Below, piece by piece: positions 1 to 6,748 of a stretch of DNA of 11,289 nt. Within the stretch, counting starts at the first letter, position 1. Each line of letters begins with the position of its first letter. A program made the position numbers and the translations under genes. The DNA comes from Selenomonadaceae bacterium (GTDB lineage: Bacteria > Bacillota > Negativicutes > Selenomonadales > Selenomonadaceae): the NCBI GenBank assembly GCA_017484235.1, contig JAFUTM010000113.1:1-11289 (forward strand), given 5' to 3'. The notes beneath the pieces are model-generated. The model made no database searches, was not told the DNA's origin, and saw only the letters and a program-made list of their open reading frames with translations.

Positions 1-94
1 GCCCAGCCTTCCATAGAAATAAAAAGCTAGACACCTTTTGATAAAATTACGTTACAATGTATATCACTATTTAAATGTTTTTTAGAATTACATT

Positions 95-1372
95 TTAGAA
101 GAAGAACTCAACACGACCGAAGAGTTTTTCTGCGTCACCGCCACCGGTGATGTAATCACCATTAAAGTAACGTGCAATAAGACCAATATTCTTCATTGGC
201 GCATAAGAAGCTCCAACAAACCAGCCCTTCGTTCCAGTCAGAACATCATCAGTTGTTGCGGCAAAGGAAACGTTGCTTCCATAGCGACGATAACCAGCAA
301 ATACATTCCAATCGCCCTTCTCAGGATTATCGCCGTAATTACCATAATCAAATTCAGCCTGCCAACCATAGTCTTCATAATCAGCCTTAGTATTGTTGGC
401 ATATGCGCCCCAAAGATTAACCTTATCACTGAATTTGTAACCAGCATTTACTGACCAGATATTAGCTGAGTCTTCACGACCGTGTCTTGAATAAGCTGTC
501 GTTCTGAGATCATCATCATCAATGCGGTACCAGCCAGCACCGCCATAAAGTCCGCGTTCTGTATCATACTGCAGATTTACGCCCTGAAAACTACTCGGAT
601 CAGTGTCACTATCGCCTGGCGCAATCGCGTCATCTTCAACGCGGCCAGCCATCAACGTGAAAGTGGCTTTATTGCCAAAGGTCACTTGAGCACCGGAATA
701 TTCAGTATCCCAGATAAGACCACTCTCATTAGTATAAAACTCCTGTTTACCGATTCTAATATTAAAGTTGTCATAGTCACCTTCGGCAAAACCGCGAACG
801 AGCGTAAAATCAGATGAAGAATTGTCTTTCATATCGCCTTCAGCGTCAATACGTGCGCCAAGTTTCCAATGATCGTTGACTTCCATTGTCGGCTCAAAAC
901 GGAATACGTAGCCGTTGCTGTTTTCTCTATTTTTGTGACCGCTGTCATCTGGATCCGTGCGTTCACTCGTATAGGTATACTCAATCTTGCCATTCCAAAC
1001 AACTTTGTCAGCATATTTTTCAAGTTCAGCAACGCGAACGCCGAGACTTTGAAGCTCTTCGCTGAACTCAGCAGCAAGACGATCAAGAGCAGCTTTATCA
1101 GTGCCGCTGATGTCGGTTCTTGCAAGAGCCTTCGCAACCATTTGGGCAACTTCGTAACGAGTGATAGGACGTTTGCCCTGGAAAGTGCCATCGCCCATAC
1201 CGTCGATAACGCGCTTGCCGTCAGCAGTGTACGTATTGTAAAGCTGCATTACGGACTGATATGCCCAATGATCTGGATCAAGATCACTAAACGGATTTGC
1301 CGCTGCAAATGTTGTTGACGCCGCACCAACGACTAACACGGTCGTCATTGCTGAAATGATTTTTTTCTTCAT
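95..1372 (-). CDS. SLH-domain outer membrane porin (OmpM/Mep45-like)
   Basis: Outer-membrane porin that also tethers the outer membrane to the cell wall, 425 aa. An Sec signal peptide spans residues 1 to about 24 (MKKK start, hydrophobic core, cleavage near FAAA). One SLH domain follows at about 26-88 (PFSDLDPDHWAYQSV, then ITRYEVAQMVAKAL), then a short coiled coil at about 95-120 (LDRLAAEFSEELQSLGVRVAELEKY). The rest is alternating aromatic/polar beta-strand sequence ending GRVEFFF; a terminal Phe is the usual signal for outer-membrane barrel insertion. In Negativicutes the SLH domain of such porins is known to bind polyamine-modified peptidoglycan. An in-frame ATG at 1402 exists, but 1372 is preferred because GGAGG lies 8 bp upstream and a proper signal peptide begins there. 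No strong terminator is visible in bases 1-94 downstream. The gene is divergent from the symporter at 1765. Family assignment is firm; the paralogue is not known. Confidence 0.93.
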   Translation of the reverse strand: MKKKIISAMTTVLVVGAASTTFAAANPFSDLDPDHWAYQSVMQLYNTYTADGKRVIDGMGDGTFQGKRPITRYEVAQMVAKALARTDISGTDKAALDRLAAEFSEELQSLGVRVAELEKYADKVVWNGKIEYTYTSERTDPDDSGHKNRENSNGYVFRFEPTMEVNDHWKLGARIDAEGDMKDNSSSDFTLVRGFAEGDYDNFNIRIGKQEFYTNESGLIWDTEYSGAQVTFGNKATFTLMAGRVEDDAIAPGDSDTDPSSFQGVNLQYDTERGLYGGAGWYRIDDDDLRTTAYSRHGREDSANIWSVNAGYKFSDKVNLWGAYANNTKADYEDYGWQAEFDYGNYGDNPEKGDWNVFAGYRRYGSNVSFAATTDDVLTGTKGWFVGASYAPMKNIGLIARYFNGDYITGGGDAEKLFGRVEFFF

Positions 1373-1380
1373 TGAAAATT

Positions 1381-1385
1381 CCTCC
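1381..1385 (-). promoter_or_regulatory. Ribosome binding site of the SLH porin
   Basis: GGAGG on the minus strand, 8 bp from the ATG at 1372. It decides the start against the upstream in-frame ATG at 1402, which would put the Shine-Dalgarno inside the coding region. Confidence 0.85.
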
Positions 1386-1451
1386 AATATAATTAATTTC
1401 ATTGCTCATTACATTTCAGCTTTCATAAACTTTTGCAGGCAGATTAATTGA

Positions 1452-1485
1452 ATTTGTCGGAGTGTCCGTGTTTCCTCAAACAAAT
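1452..1485 (-). promoter_or_regulatory. 5'-leader hairpin of the porin mRNA
   Basis: On the minus strand an 11-position stem, ATTTGTTTGAG pairing with CTCCGACAAAT, has one T-G wobble and one T-C mismatch and encloses a 12-nt loop (1463-1474). If the promoter at 1513-1541 is correct, the hairpin begins about 20 nt from the 5' end of an untranslated leader of roughly 130 nt. Inference: an mRNA-stabilising stem or an sRNA target, as known for other abundant outer-membrane protein messages. It has no U-run, so it is not a terminator. Confidence 0.45.
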
Positions 1486-1512
1486 CTCTGCACTGTCTCC
1501 TAAAACAAGTAT

Positions 1513-1541
1513 AGATTACTACGTTATGGACTGTTTGTCAA
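1513..1541 (-). promoter_or_regulatory. Probable promoter of the SLH porin
   Basis: A perfect -35 TTGACA (1536-1541, minus) is followed after exactly 17 bp by TAATCT (1513-1518). A better -10 match, TATACT (1508-1513), overlaps it but at 22-bp spacing. The -35 is strong and the -10 ambiguous. The start site would be near 1500-1506. Confidence 0.5.
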
Positions 1542-1615
1542 GAAATAATGAGAAATTTTATCAATGATATTTTGTATACATTCATATTTTATTCACTTTT
1601 ATGTTGTTACTCTAC

Positions 1616-1644
1616 TTGACGATTATTCGATTTTATTATAAAAT
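1616..1644 (+). promoter_or_regulatory. Probable promoter of the AGCS symporter
   Basis: TTGACG (1616-1621), 17 bp, then TAAAAT (1639-1644): five of six matches in each sigma-70-type box at ideal spacing. Transcription would begin near 1651, giving an untranslated leader of about 114 nt before the ATG at 1765. Confidence 0.6.
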
Positions 1645-1665
1645 TTATGATAATTACTGATAACC

Positions 1666-1738
1666 AATTAGAGACTGACGGCAATATGCTCACGGAGAGT
1701 TATTTTCTTTATATCATATTAACCAGGATGTCCTAATT
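1666..1738 (+). other. Leader RNA with a long-range stem before the symporter
   Basis: AATTAGAGAC at 1666-1675 pairs with GTCCTAATT at 1730-1738: nine base pairs with a single bulged A (1672). The stem encloses 54 nt, which include a short GCA-ATA-TGC hairpin (1681-1689) and a weak GTTA/TAAC pairing (1699-1702 with 1719-1722). The closing stem ends 12 nt before the Shine-Dalgarno AAGGTGG (1751-1757). The shape resembles a P1-closed regulatory domain. Glycine riboswitches are known upstream of symporters of this family, but the conserved glycine-aptamer core is not recognisable here. Structure only; no function assigned. Confidence 0.3.
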
Positions 1739-1764
1739 ACTAATTAATTTAAGGTGGTTTTTTT

Positions 1765-3198
1765 ATGGATCTATCGCAAATTTTGAATGATGTCAATGAT
1801 TTTGTCTGGGGACCGATAATGTTGGCACTTTTAGTCGGCACCGGCATATTTCTGACGATCAGATTAAAGTTCCTTCCCTGGATAAATCTGTTGTATGCAG
1901 TTAAAATGATTGTCAGAAAAAAATCGCATCATGAAGGCGACATCTCGCCATTTCAGTCACTTATGACAGCACTGAGCGCGACAGTTGGCACGGGCAATAT
2001 CGTCGGTGTTGCAACAGCAATGGTACTTGGTGGTCCTGGCGCAATCGTCTGGATGTGGATTAGTGCTGCGTTTGGTCTTTCTACAAAGTATGCTGAGTCC
2101 GTTTTAGCAGTTAAGTATCGTGAGACCAACAGCGTCGGCGAGATGGCGGGCGGTCCGATGTACGCAATGAAAAACGGTATTGGTGGAACATTTGGTCGAG
2201 TAATGGCGGCTTTATTTGCATTTTTCGCCGTCTGTTCTTCATTTGGAATCGGCAATATGACTCAGGCAAACTCAATTGCCGCCGCCCTCAGCACAAGTTT
2301 TGAGATTCCAACTTGGATAACCGGAGTTGTAATAATGTGCTGTGCACTTGCAATTCTGATGCGCGGTATTCATTCAATCGGCAAAGTTTCAAGTATAATT
2401 GTTCCAAGTATGGCGGCGTTTTATCTGGTTGTTACGCTGATTGTTATCATTGTGAACTTTGAACACGTGCCGTCCGGTTTAATGACAATGATTAGTATGG
2501 CATTTTCGACTGAAGCAGTTGCCGGAGGCGTTGGCGGTTCAATAGTCGCAACTATGCTGACAGCAATGCGCTGGGGCGTCGCGCGTGGTGTTTTCAGCAA
2601 CGAGGCTGGTTTAGGTTCAGCTCCAATTGCCGCTGCCGCTGCACGTACAGACCACGCCTCAAGGCAGGGCTATGTCAATATGACTGGAACTTTCTTCGAC
2701 ACGATGATTATTTGTATGCTTACCGGTTTGGTTATTTCTTCGTCCGGTATGCTCGGCGCGGTCGACCTTGAGACTGGCAAACTCGTATCCGGTGCACAGC
2801 TTACAATTTTAGCGTTCAGTTCCGTCTTTGGCGACTGGGCTAAATTAATTGTGTCGATCAGCTTGGCGCTCTTCGCATTTTCAACTATTTTAGGCTGGGA
2901 ATATTATGGCGAAAAGTCGCTTGAGTATCTCGTCAGCAACCGCAAAGTTATTTATCTGTATCGTGCCTTCTTCAGCTGCATCACATTTATTGGTGCGACT
3001 CAGACGCTTGATGTTGTTTGGAACTTTTCCGACACAATGAACGGCTTAATGGCAATACCAAATTTGTTGTGTCTACTGATTCTCAATAAAGATATTGCGA
3101 ATGAGTGCTTCCATTATCAGCAAGTTGTTGTGGAGCGTGAGAAACTCGGCGAAGAAGTCGATTATACTTCTCATCTAAATGGTGGTTCAGCTCATTAA
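1765..3198 (+). CDS. Sodium:alanine/glycine symporter, AGCS family
   Basis: Inner-membrane secondary transporter of 477 aa that imports alanine or glycine with Na+ (Na_Ala_symp family, AlsT/DagA-like). The family signature is clear at residues 71-98: the SATVGTGNIVGVATA stretch followed by GGPGAIVWMW. Hydrophobic helices run along the whole protein, and a second conserved block, RGVFSNEAGLGSAPIAAAAA, lies near residues 273-292. Length is normal for the family. The start has AAGGTGG at 1751-1757, 7 bp upstream. The gene is alone on its strand with a promoter at 1616 and a strong terminator at 3218, so it is probably monocistronic. Which amino acid it carries cannot be read from the sequence. 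Confidence 0.95.
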   Translation: MDLSQILNDVNDFVWGPIMLALLVGTGIFLTIRLKFLPWINLLYAVKMIVRKKSHHEGDISPFQSLMTALSATVGTGNIVGVATAMVLGGPGAIVWMWISAAFGLSTKYAESVLAVKYRETNSVGEMAGGPMYAMKNGIGGTFGRVMAALFAFFAVCSSFGIGNMTQANSIAAALSTSFEIPTWITGVVIMCCALAILMRGIHSIGKVSSIIVPSMAAFYLVVTLIVIIVNFEHVPSGLMTMISMAFSTEAVAGGVGGSIVATMLTAMRWGVARGVFSNEAGLGSAPIAAAAARTDHASRQGYVNMTGTFFDTMIICMLTGLVISSSGMLGAVDLETGKLVSGAQLTILAFSSVFGDWAKLIVSISLALFAFSTILGWEYYGEKSLEYLVSNRKVIYLYRAFFSCITFIGATQTLDVVWNFSDTMNGLMAIPNLLCLLILNKDIANECFHYQQVVVEREKLGEEVDYTSHLNGGSAH

Positions 3199-3210
3199 GT
3201 TTATAGAGTG

Positions 3211-3256
3211 AAAATTAAAATCGGACGAGGCTAAAATACCTTGTCCGATTTATTTT
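3211..3256. terminator. Bidirectional intrinsic terminator
   Basis: A 13-bp stem, AAATCGGACGAGG (3218-3230) with CCTTGTCCGATTT (3239-3251), contains one G-T wobble and an 8-nt loop. On the plus strand it is followed by TTTATTTT (ending 3256). On the minus strand it is followed by TTTTAATTTT (3220-3211). It ends the symporter transcript from the left and the 79-aa gene (stop at 3280) from the right. Confidence 0.9.
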
Positions 3257-3279
3257 GCAAAGATATAGATTAAACCAGT

Positions 3280-3519
3280 CTAATATCTCAAAAAGCCGCT
3301 AATTAATAGAAAACTTATTATTATAAATATAACGCAGCCGATAAACAACAAAAGCCAATCCGGAACATAACGCCAGATGACATCGCCTGATAATTTCTCA
3401 ATGGAAAGCGGCGATTCTTTTGCTGCGACTGGCAAGTAAATAAGTGCGCCCAACAGAATACCAAACAGACCGATACAAACGAGGCCAATGATAATATCTA
3501 TTGGTGGTAAGTAATCCAT
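3280..3519 (-). CDS. Small two-helix membrane protein, unknown function
   Basis: I do not recognise this 79-aa protein. It has a short acidic N-terminus (MDYLPP), a first membrane helix at about 8-31 (IDIIIGLVCIGLFGILLGAL), a polar loop of about 25 residues (AAKESPLSIEKLSGDVIWRYVP), a second helix at about 54-75 (WLLLFIGCVIFIIISFLLIS) and a very short tail, FLRY. Both ends are probably on the same side of the membrane. It is likely a true gene: it has a Shine-Dalgarno GGAGAGGG (3527-3534), its own near-consensus promoter at 3562-3590 and a terminator directly downstream. No cysteine pair, lipobox or catalytic motif is visible. Confidence 0.75.
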   Translation of the reverse strand: MDYLPPIDIIIGLVCIGLFGILLGALIYLPVAAKESPLSIEKLSGDVIWRYVPDWLLLFIGCVIFIIISFLLISGFLRY

Positions 3520-3561
3520 AATTAAACCCTCTCCAAAAGTAAAAACAATAAATCCAATTTA

Positions 3562-3590
3562 ATTATACTCATTTACAGCTGTGAGGTCAA
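3562..3590 (-). promoter_or_regulatory. Strong promoter of the 79-aa membrane protein gene
   Basis: On the minus strand TTGACC (3585-3590), exactly 17 bp, then a perfect TATAAT (3562-3567). Transcription would begin near 3555, about 36 nt before the ATG. The -35 box lies only 4 bp past the nrdG stop codon, so the small gene is transcribed separately from nrdG. Confidence 0.8.
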
Positions 3591-3594
3591 GATT

Positions 3595-4113
3595 TTATAT
3601 CAAAGTCCAATTGATAATTTTTTTTGTACTCAGAGATTTCTTTATATCAATCAGCCTCTGGTTTTTAGAACCGCAAAACGGCAGTGTCAAATCGCGCTGA
3701 CTTTCAATAAAAGGTCCGTCGACAAGTACATCGACATACTGTAAAAAGTGGTTTATATTCTCATTTGTGAAAAAATTCGTGCCATTATTATTAATGAGAT
3801 TTTCATATAAATATCCGGTATAGCACCATACATTTAGATTTAATGTTTTTGTGGCAGCCGCAATCTCAGTAACTGCCTCAATCTGACACAACGGCTCGCC
3901 GCCAGTCAGAGTTACTCCACTGATTAATGAGGCATTTTTTATTTTATTAATTAGTCTATCTGTTTCAATAATGTGACCGCTGTTAAAGTCGTGCGTTGTA
4001 GGATTGTGGCAGCCTTTACAGTGATGCGGGCAGCCCTGAACAAAAATGGCAAATCGAACGCCTTCGCCATCAACAAACGATTCTTCAATAACATCAGCAA
4101 TGCGTATCTTCAT
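3595..4113 (-). CDS. nrdG: Anaerobic ribonucleotide reductase activating protein
   Basis: Radical-SAM activase of 172 aa that generates the glycyl radical on the class III (anaerobic) ribonucleoside-triphosphate reductase NrdD, needed for making deoxynucleotides without oxygen. The [4Fe-4S]-binding CxxxCxxC motif is at residues 28, 32 and 35 (VQGCPHHCKGCHNP), and the SAM-binding GGE motif is at 71-73 (TLTGGEPLCQ). Both ends are intact and the length suits the family. The start at 4113 has GAGGT about 7 bp upstream (4120-4124). No nrdD gene lies in this window, although nrdD commonly adjoins nrdG. The gene follows the ABC-2 permease by 47 bp on the same strand with no evident terminator between them, so cotranscription is possible. 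Confidence 0.93.
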   Translation of the reverse strand: MKIRIADVIEESFVDGEGVRFAIFVQGCPHHCKGCHNPTTHDFNSGHIIETDRLINKIKNASLISGVTLTGGEPLCQIEAVTEIAAATKTLNLNVWCYTGYLYENLINNNGTNFFTNENINHFLQYVDVLVDGPFIESQRDLTLPFCGSKNQRLIDIKKSLSTKKIINWTLI

Positions 4114-4160
4114 ATATTTACCTCAACATCAATTAGTACATTGTCATAATTCAACATAAA

Positions 4161-4955
4161 CTATAATTTTTCTTGTTTTTCAAACGATTTAACACTTAAC
4201 ATAAACGTCACTAAGACATAAATTATTAACACAAATGGAGATATAGCTGCAATGTCCACGCCAGTGCTCAGACTCCTAAGCAGGTAACTCGTATGCGTCA
4301 GCGGCAGTAGCTCAATAAAAAATCTCACTCCGTCCGGCAGTGTTGTGGTCTTAAAGAAAGTGCCGCACAAAAACGACATCGGCAGCAAAATATATGTATT
4401 GACCTGTGCCATTTCTTCATAAGTTTTTATTGTCATTGCTGCAAAAAAGCCTATACTTGCAAATATTATTGAATTTAATATCAATATGGATATAAATAAA
4501 ATGATATTTGATATTGAAGTTAAAAACAATAGTGAAGCTCCAAAAATTAACGCCAATACAATTATTAACGATGAAGATATAAGTGACCTTAACACTGCAG
4601 CTGCAATTTTGCCAATGACAAAAGAAACAGGTTTAATCGGTGCCAACATATACTCTTCGAGACTTTTATGGTAAATGCGTTCGGCGTGGACGGGAGTAAT
4701 GCTATTGAAACTAATGTTCATTGAGTTGAGTGCGATTATTCCTGGTACGAGGAAGTCGATATAATTGCCGGAATCAATCGTTATACTGCGTCCAAGTCCA
4801 AGACCGAAGGCAACAAGATATAAAATCGGCGCAACCATACGTGACAGAATAAATTTTGTTAATCGTCGTTTCAATACAATCCAATCGCGCCAGAATACCG
4901 TATAAATATCTTCTAACATTCTATTATTGAGCATATATACATCTCTTATATTCAT
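4161..4955 (-). CDS. ABC-2 type transporter permease without a visible ATPase
   Basis: Integral membrane subunit of an ABC-2 exporter (DrrB/NodJ-like), 264 aa as given. The N-terminal amphipathic part with FWRDWIVLKRRL precedes about six membrane segments. The first, SRMVAPILYLVAFGLGLG, is typical, as are the loop LVPGIIALNSMN and the late motif LPMSFLCGTFF followed by a short extracytoplasmic loop and LLPLTHTSYLLR. Substrates of this family include drugs, polysaccharides and haem-like compounds; none can be chosen here. The start is uncertain: ATG 4955 has no Shine-Dalgarno, while ATG 4934 (257 aa, MLNNRM) has AAGAG 8 bp upstream at 4943-4947. The partner ATPase, usually adjacent, is not in this window's minus-strand run; upstream is fhs, 99 bp away. 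Confidence 0.88.
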   Translation of the reverse strand: MNIRDVYMLNNRMLEDIYTVFWRDWIVLKRRLTKFILSRMVAPILYLVAFGLGLGRSITIDSGNYIDFLVPGIIALNSMNISFNSITPVHAERIYHKSLEEYMLAPIKPVSFVIGKIAAAVLRSLISSSLIIVLALIFGASLLFLTSISNIILFISILILNSIIFASIGFFAAMTIKTYEEMAQVNTYILLPMSFLCGTFFKTTTLPDGVRFFIELLPLTHTSYLLRSLSTGVDIAAISPFVLIIYVLVTFMLSVKSFEKQEKL

Positions 4956-5035
4956 TTAATACCGAATTTGGAATAACAATTTTTAAGTGTTAAGCATTGT
5001 TTTACGCATTAATAATGAAAATATTCTTAATTCAT

Positions 5036-5049
5036 CATTCCTCATTCCT
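5036..5049. repeat. Short heptad repeat next to the fhs stop codon
   Basis: CATTCCT occurs twice in tandem (5036-5042, 5043-5049), flanked by degenerate copies AATTCAT and AATTATC. It lies 5 bp past the fhs stop codon. Too short to be an element by itself; possibly a relic of a dispersed intergenic repeat. Confidence 0.4.
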
Positions 5050-5054
5050 AATTA

Positions 5055-6722
5055 TCAAAATAGTCCTGTGATTTTGCCGTCGATTGTTATGTCCATCTTT
5101 TCAGCCGCCGGCCTCTTCGGCAACCCAGGCATCGTCATAATATTTCCCAACAGTACAACTATAAAGCCCGCGCCAGCCGAAATTTTAAGTTCACGGACAG
5201 TCACGCGGAAATCTTTAGGCCGGCCAATCTTTGCGGCATCGTCTGAAAGAGAATATTGTGTTTTGGCAATGCAGATCGGCATATGACTAAAGCCCAGCTG
5301 CTCAATCTCTAATAGTTGCTTTTGCGCCGCAGCAGTAAAATCAACACCGTCTGCACCGTAAATCTTAGTCGCGACAGCAGTTATCTTGTCGGCAATGCTC
5401 ATATTATCGTCATAAGTGAGCTTAAATTTTTTCGGCTTATCAAATGCGGCTTCCACTTCTTCTGAAAGTTTAAGACCACCTTCTCCGCCTTTAGCAAAGA
5501 CCGCTGACCTCGCCACATTTGCTCCTAATTCACGGCATCGACTCTCGACAAATTTTAGTTCTTCTTCAGTGTCGGTCGGAAATTCATTGATTGCAACAAC
5601 TGTTGGCAGACCGAAGTTCTTAACGTTGTCAATGTGCTTTTCAAGGTTTTCAAAACCGCGTGCCAGTGCATCCATATTGACTTCCGACAGATTGTTTTTA
5701 GATACGCCGCCGTGCATCTTCAATGCTCTGACGGTCGCGACGATTACAACTGCATCTGGTTGAAGGCCGGCGAACCGACACTTAATATCCATGAATTTTT
5801 CAGCACCAAGATCGGCACCGAAGCCCGCCTCTGTGACGACGACATCGGCTAATTTAAGCGCAAACTTTGTTGCCATAACGGAGTTGCAGCCGTGAGCGAT
5901 ATTGGCAAACGGCCCGCCGTGAATAAGCGCCGGCGTGCCCTCAAGTGTCTGTACCAAGTTAGGTTTAATTGCATCTTTAAACAACAAAGTCAACGCACCT
6001 GTCACTTGTAAATCGTTAGCTGTAATCGGTTTATTATCAACGTCATATGCAACGATTATTTTACCGAGCCGCGCCTTTAAGTCGTCCAAATCGTTCGACA
6101 GACAAAGTATCGCCATCATTTCACTTGCAACAGTAATATCGAAACCGCTTTCACGAGGAACGCCATTAATTTTACCGCCAAGTCCGACTATCACATTGCG
6201 CAAGGCCCTGTCGTTTAAATCCAGCACGCGCTTCCAGACAACGCGGCGAACGTCGATTTTAAGCTCATTGCCGTGATGAATGTGATTATCAAGGACAGCA
6301 GCTAAAAGATTGTGCGCTGTCGTGATTGCGTGAAAGTCTCCGGTAAAGTGCAGATTTATATCTTCCATTGGCACAACCTGTGAATAACCGCCGCCGGCCG
6401 CGCCACCCTTAATGCCAAAACAAGGTCCTAGACTCGGCTCACGAAGGGCAACTGCGACTTTCCGACCGCGCCGGCTAAACGCATCTGCAAGACCAATCGA
6501 AGTTGTCGTTTTACCTTCACCTGCCGGCGTCGGATTTATCGCTGTTACCAAAACCAGCTTGCCATTTGGACGATTCTTTAATTCGCTCCACATCGCTGGC
6601 GAAAGCTTGGCCTTATATTTACCATAAAGCTCCAGATTGTCCTCGTCAATGCTAAGTTTAGCCGCAATCTTTTGTATCGGCTCAATAATTGCTTCCTGTG
6701 CAATTTCCACGTCTGTTTTCAT
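5055..6722 (-). CDS. fhs: Formate-tetrahydrofolate ligase
   Basis: Cytoplasmic enzyme (EC 6.3.4.3) that joins formate to tetrahydrofolate using ATP to give 10-formyl-THF, feeding purine and serine/glycine one-carbon metabolism, or the Wood-Ljungdahl methyl branch where present. At 555 aa it is full length. The nucleotide-binding loop PTPAGEGKTTT is at residues 64-74, and the family block EPSLGPCFGIKGGAAGGGYSQ starts at about 95. The C-terminus with GNIMTMPGLP is conserved. ATG 6722 has GGAGAG (6731-6736) 8 bp upstream. The start lies 26 bp after the lectin stop codon on the same strand, so it may be read from the lectin promoter. No hairpin terminator is visible in the 99 bp downstream. No other folate genes are in the window. 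Confidence 0.98.
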   Translation of the reverse strand: MKTDVEIAQEAIIEPIQKIAAKLSIDEDNLELYGKYKAKLSPAMWSELKNRPNGKLVLVTAINPTPAGEGKTTTSIGLADAFSRRGRKVAVALREPSLGPCFGIKGGAAGGGYSQVVPMEDINLHFTGDFHAITTAHNLLAAVLDNHIHHGNELKIDVRRVVWKRVLDLNDRALRNVIVGLGGKINGVPRESGFDITVASEMMAILCLSNDLDDLKARLGKIIVAYDVDNKPITANDLQVTGALTLLFKDAIKPNLVQTLEGTPALIHGGPFANIAHGCNSVMATKFALKLADVVVTEAGFGADLGAEKFMDIKCRFAGLQPDAVVIVATVRALKMHGGVSKNNLSEVNMDALARGFENLEKHIDNVKNFGLPTVVAINEFPTDTEEELKFVESRCRELGANVARSAVFAKGGEGGLKLSEEVEAAFDKPKKFKLTYDDNMSIADKITAVATKIYGADGVDFTAAAQKQLLEIEQLGFSHMPICIAKTQYSLSDDAAKIGRPKDFRVTVRELKISAGAGFIVVLLGNIMTMPGLPKRPAAEKMDITIDGKITGLF

Positions 6723-6748
6723 TCGTCACGCTCTCCATTCGTTAATCA

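Noticed and set aside
1..94. AAAAG...CTTTT pairing downstream of the porin as its terminator
   Set aside because: The stem is only five AT-rich pairs with an 8-nt loop; too weak to call.
869..1318. 149-codon plus-strand frame opposite the porin
   Set aside because: Antisense shadow of a well-supported gene, with no domain character or ribosome binding site.
1647..1736. A 29-codon open frame in the symporter leader, as a possible leader peptide
   Set aside because: Its ATG lies at or before the predicted transcription start and has no Shine-Dalgarno; an internal ATG at 1686 has none either.
1666..1738. Symporter leader as a glycine riboswitch
   Set aside because: The general position fits, but the conserved aptamer core could not be recognised; reported only as an unnamed structured leader.
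5416..6627. Several plus-strand frames of 71-115 codons opposite fhs
   Set aside because: All lie within the conserved fhs reading frame; they are antisense shadows without recognisable protein features.
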